In this document: positions 7,985 through 14,610 of the stretch, in pieces
How positions within the stretch are numbered: the stretch's first letter is position 1
How the letters are laid out: the number at the start of each line of letters is the position of its first letter
Source of the DNA: Teichococcus deserti
GTDB lineage: Bacteria; Pseudomonadota; Alphaproteobacteria; Acetobacterales; Acetobacteraceae
Direction of reading: 5' to 3'
Assembly (NCBI RefSeq): GCF_001982615.1
Contig: NZ_MLCO01000024.1
Coordinates: forward strand, 1-39,888
DNA: 39,888 nt
Notes under the pieces: generated by a model
Databases searched by the model: none
The model's input: only the letters and a program-made list of their open reading frames with translations
What the model was told of the DNA's origin: nothing
Position numbers and translations under genes: made by a program

Positions 7985-8650
7985 TCACTCCACCGGCCGC
8001 CGCAACGCCGGCGTCGAGAAGCGGGTCCGGATCCAGGCCCGCGCCATCGGCGCCAGGCGCTGCCAGGCCAGCCAGCCGCCGATTCCCAGCACGGCGGCCA
8101 GGGCGATGGCCTGCGGCATCTCGTCCTTGTCGATCTGGCTGGCGATCCAGCCGCCAATGCTGCCCGGCATGATCATCACCGGCGCCCAGACGATGGCGGA
8201 CAGGATGTTGGCGCTCTGGAACCGCCAATGGCCCATGCGGATGACGCCGGCGGCCAGCGGCGTCACCGCGCGCAGCGGGCCGATGAAGCGGCCATAGAAG
8301 ACCGCGCTCCAGCCGAAGCGCAGGAACAGCCGCGTCGCCCAGGCATAGGGGCGGCGCCAGTTGCGCGGCAGGCGGCGGCGGATGCGGTGCGGCCCCACGG
8401 CGCGGGCCAGCCAGAAGCCCGCGGCATCGCCCAGGATGCCGCCCAGGATGCAGCCGATCAGCACCGGCCCGGGGTCCAGCAGCCCGCCGCCGATCATCGC
8501 CCCCAGCCCCAGCAGCAGCGCCGTGGAGGGCACCAGGATGCTGACGATGGGGAAGGATTCCAGGAAGGCGATGGCGAAGGTCACGGGACCCGCCCAGCCG
8601 GCATTGACGCGGATCCAGGCCTCCAACGAGGCCAGCGCGGTGTCGATCAT
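7985..8650 (-). CDS. DedA-family membrane protein
   Basis: A 221-residue integral membrane protein of the DedA/SNARE-associated (PF09335-type) family, implicated in lipid carrier flipping and membrane homeostasis. Family features visible are the re-entrant region near LGDAAGFWLARAVG (about 73-87), the motif FYGRFIGPLRAVTPL (about 117-131), and several hydrophobic segments. I placed the start at the ATG at 8650 (MIDTALASLEAW). The 48 codons upstream in frame have a different composition, rich in rare codons, and lie in an AT-richer intergenic segment. The gene is convergent with the TctC receptor and marks the last GC-rich core-like gene before the accessory region. Confidence 0.88.
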   Translation of the reverse strand: MIDTALASLEAWIRVNAGWAGPVTFAIAFLESFPIVSILVPSTALLLGLGAMIGGGLLDPGPVLIGCILGGILGDAAGFWLARAVGPHRIRRRLPRNWRRPYAWATRLFLRFGWSAVFYGRFIGPLRAVTPLAAGVIRMGHWRFQSANILSAIVWAPVMIMPGSIGGWIASQIDKDEMPQAIALAAVLGIGGWLAWQRLAPMARAWIRTRFSTPALRRPVE

Positions 8651-9276
8651 GGACGGGTTGTAATTGAGGCCGCGCGGGGAAGCCAGACGGGTTTTTCTGT
8701 CGTCCCCCCCATAATCGAGCTTTGAAGGCTTCAACTTTATGCGTCTTGCAAGAAGAACTATAGAGCCCAGCAAATGTACGCAGCTCCATCGCACTATATT
8801 TTTTTAAGTAAATTGACATCTTGAGATGGAAAATTTGCGCGGAAAGCTTCACGTGAGAGTAGTGACAGCAGAGCTACCTACGACGCATGGAAGGCCTCCC
8901 ATCTGCAGTGGATGCGAAGCCACACGATCATCGCAGACCGTTCGGAACCGGCCTGGCGAAGCTCACAGGCGGAAGGGCTGAGTGCACGAGGAGGTAGTCC
9001 TGCTCACCTCAATTGCCAAGCTCTAGAAGACATCGTGAGCTCGGCATGCTGTAAACTTGGGAGGCGAGGGTTTCCGAACCATGCAGATGCCCCGTGATCG
9101 CCATAAAGGAACGTCCTCCAGGACGCGTAGGAAGCAGGCAGCGCACCAAGGGGCAAGCTAGCAGATCACATTTCCGATGCGGAGTGGCGGTGGACGGCAA
9201 GACCACCGTGCGAGCGAGGCAAACCTCCTGCGCCTCCGAACTTCGTTATGGACGTCATCGAATACGGAGGGCTGAG
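8651..9276. other. Gene-free, AT-richer stretch at the edge of the accessory region
   Basis: No convincing coding frame, RNA gene or complete insertion sequence was seen in these roughly 630 bp. The part at about 8700-8860 is visibly AT-richer than the flanks, with an ATATTTTTTTAAGTAAATTG run at about 8797-8816. It sits between a core-like DedA gene and a decayed ATPase gene. The composition suggests acquired or degraded DNA. The promoter of dedA must lie in its left part, but no clear -35/-10 pair could be picked. Confidence 0.5.
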
Positions 9277-10640
9277 CTAGGACACCTTGCCAGCCATCAA
9301 CGCCTCAACCTCGGGCCCCGTTACAATCTCTCGTTCCACCAGCAAACTGCGCCAGGCGCCGGATCACCTCCGCATGCCGCCTCGCCACCGCCCTCGCCGC
9401 AGCGTAAGCCGCGTCCAGCATCCCGGCGACGCCGTGTGCCACATCCGGCTGCTCCGCGAGTAGCGCGGGGACGTCGGCAGGACCCGGCATGCCGCGCCAG
9501 ACCAAGGCGCCCTGCCCCTGTCCAAGGCCCAGGGCGGTCACGACAACCGTCGCCAGCCAGGTGGCCAGGCTGAGATCGCTTTCAAGGCCGCCTTCGCTAG
9601 TTGCCGATGCCTCGCCGAGCAGCTCCTCCTTGGCGGCGCGCCCGGCCAATGCCTCCCGCAGCATCGCGAGCAGGGTCGCTCGAGTGAAAGCAGGCTGCCT
9701 GCCGTCCGAGCCCTTCCAGTGCACACGGCCTGCCAAGCCCCTTGAGGGCACAATCGTTGCCGCGATCACCGTGCCCGGGCGTTCCAAAGCCACTATCACG
9801 GCATGCCCGGCCTCGTGGATTGCCGTTCTCCTCAAGGAGGCCAGCGGCCGACTCGACACCCTCCCCCTCACCTCCGCCTCAAGGTCCGAAAGCGTGGCTC
9901 CTCGCCGGTCATGCCGCGCCCGCCGCCGCATGCCGCGGACCCAGCGTTCGGCCTCGGCGCCGGCCGAGCCGAGCCCGAGGAGCGCGAGGCGAGGCAGGTC
10001 GGCGTCCGGCAGCGCGTCGCCCAGGTGGTGGCGGAGGATGGCCGCGAGGGCCGCTTGGTCCGGCAGTGGCACCTGGATCAGGCGCTCCAGGCGCCCTGGC
10101 CGCAGGATGGCCGGGTCAAGGCGGCTGGCGTCGTTGCAGCAGCCGACGACGACCACGCCCTTGTGCCCGGCGGCGCCGTCCAGTTCCACCAGGAACACGT
10201 TGACGACTTGGACGACCTAGTCGCGCTCGCGGCGGCCGAAGGCGGCTCGGTCGCCGAAGGCGTCGATCTCGTCCACGAGCAGGATGCACGGCGCCGCCTT
10301 CGGCGCGTCGTCAAAGGTTCTCTGCATGCGCCAAGGGGGGTGCCAAGATGGCCGCCCCGCGCTCCCTGCCATTGCGCGAGCGAGCCGGTCACAAGAGGCA
10401 CACCACATTGCGCAGCCAGGGCCTTGGCGAAGGTGGTCTTGCCAATGCCGGTGGGGCCGGACAGCACCGCGCCGCAGTCGACGTCACGCCACGGCAACGT
10501 ACCCCTGGCGTAGTCCGCAAGGTCGCGGGCGCCATCCTTCCCCCAGCGCACGGCCTCCCGTGCAAGCCGTCCAACTTGAGCTGCTGATCGCCGACTTGCC
10601 TGCTCTTCGGCGCCTTTCTGCTCGCTCCAGACGGGGCATA
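9277..10640 (-). pseudogene. Decayed FtsH-like AAA+ ATPase with M41 zinc-peptidase domain
   Basis: Pieces of one protein are spread over several frames. Walker A GPTGIGKTTFAKALA lies near 10,450 in one frame. Walker B CILLVDEIDAF follows in a second frame at about 10,270. The second-region-of-homology part RLDPAILRPGRLERL and the peptidase motif HEAGH (about 9800) continue in that second frame. Lesions: the N-terminus is lost at about 10,610, where the frame becomes antisense of a secreted-protein gene; a 1-nt deletion lies near 10,325-10,332; an in-frame TAG is at 10,217-10,219; and a 1-nt insertion in a T-run near 9343-9348 moves the true C-terminus (LLVEREIVTGPEVEALMAGK) to a stop at 9277. 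A functional AAA protease is unlikely. Assembly error cannot explain the missing N-terminus and the stop together. Confidence 0.85.
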
Positions 10641-11190
10641 TGCCAGGGACTTGCCAATCCACGGCGGACCTGGCGGAGGTTCGTTCCGAAGTGCATGCTC
10701 GACCAGTAGCTTCTTCAACTCGCTGTCGGTCCGCCGCGGCGCGTGGATCGATGCCGTCACAGGGAACTGCGCCTCCTATGTAAGGGAATCCAACGAACTC
10801 GTCAGTATGCTTGGCGCGAACGGAACACTCAGCTTCCAGGGGGGCGCAGGCGGAGCGAGGGCTGCCGATGTCTGCCCGAGGCACACTTACATGTCGGGCC
10901 TGCGCTACGGCTTCACGCGGGACGGCACTCGACCGAAGTGGCTAGACTTCGTCGAATTTACCTGTACGCCAATTCCCGCTGCCGGAGCATCGGCGGGGCC
11001 TCAGGTCACCAGATGCCTCGACAGCGGAAATGGCTGTTGGACGCGACACCCGGACCCAGGTCCATACAACGGATACGGCCTGGCCTTTGAGTCCCGCTGC
11101 GCGCCGAACGAGGCGGTCAGCGGACTTGTTGGGAGAAGCGGACGGTATGTGGACGCGCTCGGAGCTGTCTGCACACCCCGTCCAGGCTGA
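10588..11190 (+). CDS. Secreted Cys-rich protein with repeated W/Y-x-D-A..C motifs, start unresolved
   Basis: I do not recognise the family. The open frame begins right after an in-frame TGA at 10,585-10,587. It first encodes a hydrophobic signal-like segment (CLLFGAFLLAPDGAYA) without a basic n-region or ATG. The first usual start is TTG at 10,651, which would drop that segment. The mature part (about 180 residues) carries three similar units, GAWIDAVTGNC, PKWLDFVEFTC and GRYVDALGAVC, spaced along a Gly- and Cys-rich chain. These resemble strands of a beta-prism or lectin-like fold, probably exported and disulfide-bonded. The 5' end coincides with the point where the opposite-strand ATPase pseudogene is cut, so the true start has probably been lost in a rearrangement. 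It may be a pseudogene itself. Confidence 0.55.
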   Translation, partial: SPTCLLFGAFLLAPDGAYARDLPIHGGPGGGSFRSACSTSSFFNSLSVRRGAWIDAVTGNCASYVRESNELVSMLGANGTLSFQGGAGGARAADVCPRHTYMSGLRYGFTRDGTRPKWLDFVEFTCTPIPAAGASAGPQVTRCLDSGNGCWTRHPDPGPYNGYGLAFESRCAPNEAVSGLVGRSGRYVDALGAVCTPRPG

Positions 11191-11194
11191 TCAT

Positions 11195-11428
11195 CGACAG
11201 ATCTCGGGAGGCGACCAGGCTTCTTCCTAGGCTCCAGGCCTTATTGATCCAGAAGAGGATGGTGGCGGTGAGGCAGACGGCGGAAATGAAGGTATGGGCG
11301 CAGCGGCCATGGCGCATGGCAAGGCGCCGCCAGTCCTTGAGCCTGCCGAACATGTTCTCGATGCGGTGCCGTTGGCGATACAGCATCCTGTCATCCGGGA
11401 TGCGCTGCTTGCGGCCGCAACCGAGCAA
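11195..11428 (-). pseudogene. IS5-family transposase, C-terminal fragment
   Basis: About 60 residues of a DDE transposase remain. The segment RHRIENMFGRLKDWRRLAMR contains the catalytic glutamate region of IS5-type enzymes and is followed by a hydrophobic tail (ISAVCLTATILFWI) typical of their C-terminus. The upstream DDE part is absent. After the tail the frame runs on through unrelated sequence to 11,117. No terminal inverted repeat or target duplication could be found. It is unrelated in sequence to the intact element at 17,643-18,500. Confidence 0.7.
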
Positions 11429-11437
11429 TCGGGCAGT

Positions 11438-11704
11438 CTACCGCAGCCTGCCTTTGGGCCGCGCCGCGTCAAGCAGACGCCTGCAGCGTTGGAGCATCCG
11501 TTCGCCGACCGACTGTTCCCATGGCGAACGACCCAATGCGGGGTGCGTGCCGCGGAGCCACATCTGCGCCCAATCCGGCTGGCCGGGAAAGCGGGCCACG
11601 ACCTCCGCCTCGAGCCTGCTCCGACAGCATGCCACAACGGCGGCGGCCTCACCACTCAGCCACTTTGAAAGACTTCTCCTGGACCTCGTACCGCTGGGCC
11701 TCAA
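11438..11704 (-). pseudogene. DUF2384 (MbcA/ParS/Xre-type antitoxin) C-terminal domain remnant
   Basis: The frame encodes about 88 residues ending at a TAG. The part WLRGTHPALGRSPWEQ resembles the WL..PNPALGGRSPLE signature of the toxin-binding domain of MbcA/ParS/Xre antitoxins, followed by a short helix (RMLQRCRRLLDAAR). No start codon or ribosome site is convincing, only a TTG at 11,704. A neighbouring frame from an ATG at 11,765 ends at 11,649 in a Trp-TGA, so an upstream frameshift is possible. No RES- or MbcT-like toxin gene is adjacent. It directly abuts the IS5 fragment and looks like debris of a toxin-antitoxin or regulator gene. Assignment rests on one motif. Confidence 0.4.
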
Positions 11705-12106
11705 TCGGTCGAAACACGCCTCGGCTCTGATCTTCCTCGGCGTGCCGGGGCGGCGCCGCGCCCATGGAGGAGGCGGGAGGCGTAGCTCTTAGGGTCTAGC
11801 TTCAGTTGCGAAAGCCAACGCGACGTCACGCTCGGCGACCTGGAAAGCCACCGTTGGCGGTACTGGCCGTGGATCACGGCCAAGGACGGGCTGTGCCCCG
11901 ACTCCACAATCGTTATTGCGGTGGCGGACAGGCTTTCGCCGGACCCGTCTGCCAGATCCCGCAGCAGCTTTGCCGCCGCGAGGTACTGGAAAAGACTCCC
12001 AGTACCTCGCCATGGTGACCAGCAGGCCGCTACTAAGCCTCTGAACCCTGTCCGCTGTGCCCCTCTTCCGTTAGATTAGCTTGCCGGGCTGGCATAAGGA
12101 GCAGCG
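11705..12106. other. Gene-poor gap with decayed sequence, promoter of the signalling operon
   Basis: No convincing gene was found in these 400 bp; the short frames on both strands lack recognisable motifs. The right end should hold the promoter of the hydrolase/kinase operon. A clear ribosome site (ATAAGGAG, 6 nt before the ATG) is present at about 12,092-12,100. I could not assign a -35/-10 pair with confidence, although TTAGAT near 12,070 is a possible -10. Confidence 0.4.
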
Positions 12107-12910
12107 ATGTCCGTCCTGAGAAGACTTAATGCGCATGTCAGCGGCTCCGGCTCGCGCGCCATGGTGTTCGCTCACGGCTATGGCTGCGACCAGAACATGT
12201 GGCGGTTCGTGGTCCCCGCGTTCCGAGATGAGTATCGCATAGTCACGTTTGACCTCATGGGCGCAGGCGGATCTGACCTGTCGGCCTACCAGCCCGAAAA
12301 GTATGCCTCGCTGAATGGCTTTTCCGATGACCTGATCGCGCTCTGTCAGGAGCTGGATGTTGAAGGCGGCGTGTTGGTCGGTCATTCCGTCAGCGCCATG
12401 ATCGGTGTGCTGGCCGCGAACAGAGAGCCAGACCTGTTCGATGACCTTATTCTGGTTGGACCGTCGCCGCGCTATATCAATGATCAAAGCTATCTCGGTG
12501 GGTTTGCCGAGACGGAGATTGCAGAGCTTCTCGAGTTCTTGGACAGCAACCACATGGGTTGGGCAGGCTCAATGGCTCCGCTTATCATGGGCAACACTGA
12601 CCGTCCGGAACTGGCCGGAGAATTGACGAACAGCTTCTGTCGGACCGATCCTGCGATTCTCAAACATTTCGCTCGCACGACGTTCCTGTCCGACAATCGT
12701 GCGGACCTGAGGAAGGTCCAGGCTCGCTGCCTCGTCCTGCAATGCTCCGAGGATGTCATCGCGCCTCTCGCCGTAGGGCAATACGTTCATGACGCCATTC
12801 CCGGCAGCAAGCTTGTAATCCTCCGAGCCACGGGCCACTGCCCCAATCTGAGCGCCCCGGATGAGACCATCGCGGCCATGAAGGCTTTCTTGCCGGAGCT
12901 CGCATCGTGA
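12107..12910 (+). CDS. RsbQ-like alpha/beta hydrolase
   Basis: A 267-residue cytoplasmic alpha/beta hydrolase with no signal peptide. The predicted catalytic triad is Ser94 (GHSVS), Asp216 (CSEDVIAP) and His244 (TGHCPN). These positions are almost superimposable on Bacillus RsbQ (Ser96, Asp219, His247). The oxyanion segment is FAHGYGCDQNMWR. RsbQ and its plant relatives KAI2/D14 hydrolyse or bind small butenolide-like ligands and pass a signal to a partner. In Bacillus the partner is the PAS domain of the phosphatase RsbP. Here the gene is translationally coupled (GTGA overlap, 12,907-12,910) to a PAS-domain histidine kinase, which suggests the same hydrolase-to-PAS partnership with a kinase output. 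An ATAAGGAG ribosome site fixes the start. The ligand is unknown. Confidence 0.88.
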   Translation: MSVLRRLNAHVSGSGSRAMVFAHGYGCDQNMWRFVVPAFRDEYRIVTFDLMGAGGSDLSAYQPEKYASLNGFSDDLIALCQELDVEGGVLVGHSVSAMIGVLAANREPDLFDDLILVGPSPRYINDQSYLGGFAETEIAELLEFLDSNHMGWAGSMAPLIMGNTDRPELAGELTNSFCRTDPAILKHFARTTFLSDNRADLRKVQARCLVLQCSEDVIAPLAVGQYVHDAIPGSKLVILRATGHCPNLSAPDETIAAMKAFLPELAS

Positions 12911-14610
12911 ACGAGCAGGCATCTCGTGAGTCCCTGCAGAACGGCGACGGTGCTGCCGATTTCCAGGATCTCTTCGAGAATGCGCCCTGTGGCTATCTGT
13001 CCCTGGATCCCGAAGGCCGCATCACAAGAGTGAACCGAACCTTCACCTCTTGGACGGGGCACTCAGGTGAGACCCTTGTCGGCCGCCGCTTCCTCGATCT
13101 TCTGAGCGTTGCCGGAAAGATTTTCTACGAGACCCATTTTGCGCCGATGCTGCGAATGCAGGGGTTCTTCAACGAAGTCGCCTTTGACCTCCGCTGCGCC
13201 GAAGGTGCCGTCATCCCCGTCCTGGTCAACGCGGTCGAGCGTCTCGATGGTACGGGGCGAGCTCGCTCCATCCGCATGACGATCCTCGCCGCCTCTGACC
13301 GTCGGAAGTACGAGCAAGAGCTCCTGGAAGCGCGCCGAGCAGCGGAAAGAGCCAGCAGGGAGCTTCGCGAGGTCAACCTGACGCTGGAAGCCCGGGTTGA
13401 GGAGGCCGTCCAGAAGCGCTTGAGGGCCGAGGAGGCGCTGCGGCAAGCTCAGAAGATGGAAGCAATCGGTCAGCTCACCGGCGGCGTGGCACACGACTTT
13501 AACAATCTGCTTACAGTAATCCTGGGCAGCCTGGAACTGCTGCAGCGTCGCATGCCGCCGGATCCGATCCTGAAGAGGTTCGCCGATGCGGCAGAGGATG
13601 CAGCCCGCCGCGGGGCTCAGGTCAATGCCCAGCTCCTGGCCTTTTCCCGGCGCCAGCCGCTGCAGGCAGTGACCGTCGATGCACGAGAGGTGGTCCAGGG
13701 CATCAGCGGCCTCCTGGAGCGAACGGTTAATGGGGTGGCAACGCTCGAATTCAAGTTGCCCCAGCAGGCAATCCCCATCCATGTGGACCGCAACCAACTC
13801 GAGATGGCTTTGCTCAATCTGGTAGTGAACGCCCGCGACGCATCGCCTGGTGGTGGGCGCATCCTGGTGGAGGGATGCCGCGGAATGGTGGATGGAAGTC
13901 CGGCCGGTATCTGGATTTCCGTCATCGATGAAGGCGAAGGCATGACCCCAGAGGTTCTCGAACGCGTCTTTGAACCCTTCTTCACCACCAAGGCGATGGG
14001 CGCCGGAACCGGGCTTGGGCTCAGCATGGTCTATGGCTTCGTCCGGCAGTCCGGCGGGGACATCGACATCGTGAGCGCCCGAGGTGCGGGCACCACGATC
14101 CGCCTGCGGCTTCCAGACGCCGGGGTCGTGCTGCCGCCCACCGAGGAAGCGTCGCCGTTGGTCGAGGTCCGCCCGAGTGATGGAGAGAGCATCCTCGTGG
14201 TGGACGACGACAGCGCCGTGCGGGCCATCGCGGTCAGCACGCTGGAGCAGCTGGGCTACCCTATCCACCAAGCCAATAGCGGAGAGGCCGCATTGCGGCT
14301 GCTGCAGGCAGGACTGAAGGTCGACTTGCTCTTCACCGACGTGGCAATGCCTGGACGTCTCAACGGGATCGAGCTTGCTCGAGAAGCGCGCAGGCTCCGG
14401 CCTGACCTACGCATCCTCGTGACTTCCGGACGACTACCGGAAGGGCTGGACCTCGATGCCGTCTGGGCAGCGGGCGGAAAGTTCCTCTCGAAGCCGTTTC
14501 ATCCACTTGAGCTCGCCTTGAGCGTTCAGTCCTTACTTGATGGGGAAAACCAGTTGCCTTCTGCGGCCGCGCCGTCGCACGGACCGGGCACTGCAGCCGG
14601 AACTCCTTGA
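12907..14610 (+). CDS. PAS-domain hybrid histidine kinase with C-terminal receiver
   Basis: A 567-residue soluble sensor kinase starting at GTG. The domains are a PAS domain (about 20-130; FENAPCGYLSLDPEGRITRV, with an FYETHFAPMLRMQGFF segment), a coiled coil (about 135-185), HisKA with the phospho-acceptor His196 in GGVAHDFNNLL, an HATPase domain (N box LLNLVVNARDA, then DEGEGM and GTGLGLSM), and a receiver domain (about 427-545) with Asp478 in LFTDVAMPG. No membrane segment is present. The PAS type resembles those of RsbP-like phosphatases. It overlaps the RsbQ-like hydrolase gene by 4 nt upstream and the bacteriophytochrome gene by 4 nt downstream, so all three are probably made in fixed ratio. 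The receiver can accept phosphate from its own or the phytochrome kinase domain. Confidence 0.9.
   Translation: MNEQASRESLQNGDGAADFQDLFENAPCGYLSLDPEGRITRVNRTFTSWTGHSGETLVGRRFLDLLSVAGKIFYETHFAPMLRMQGFFNEVAFDLRCAEGAVIPVLVNAVERLDGTGRARSIRMTILAASDRRKYEQELLEARRAAERASRELREVNLTLEARVEEAVQKRLRAEEALRQAQKMEAIGQLTGGVAHDFNNLLTVILGSLELLQRRMPPDPILKRFADAAEDAARRGAQVNAQLLAFSRRQPLQAVTVDAREVVQGISGLLERTVNGVATLEFKLPQQAIPIHVDRNQLEMALLNLVVNARDASPGGGRILVEGCRGMVDGSPAGIWISVIDEGEGMTPEVLERVFEPFFTTKAMGAGTGLGLSMVYGFVRQSGGDIDIVSARGAGTTIRLRLPDAGVVLPPTEEASPLVEVRPSDGESILVVDDDSAVRAIAVSTLEQLGYPIHQANSGEAALRLLQAGLKVDLLFTDVAMPGRLNGIELAREARRLRPDLRILVTSGRLPEGLDLDAVWAAGGKFLSKPFHPLELALSVQSLLDGENQLPSAAAPSHGPGTAAGTP

Noticed and set aside
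8651-9276. Possible integrase attachment site or small RNA in the AT-richer gap
   Set aside because: No tRNA gene, integrase or matching direct repeat at the other end of the accessory region was found, so an att site could not be supported.
10641-10884. N-terminal extension of the AAA ATPase frame to an ATG at 10,884
   Set aside because: This part is antisense to the secreted protein and has no AAA-family character; the ATPase resemblance begins only at about 10,610.
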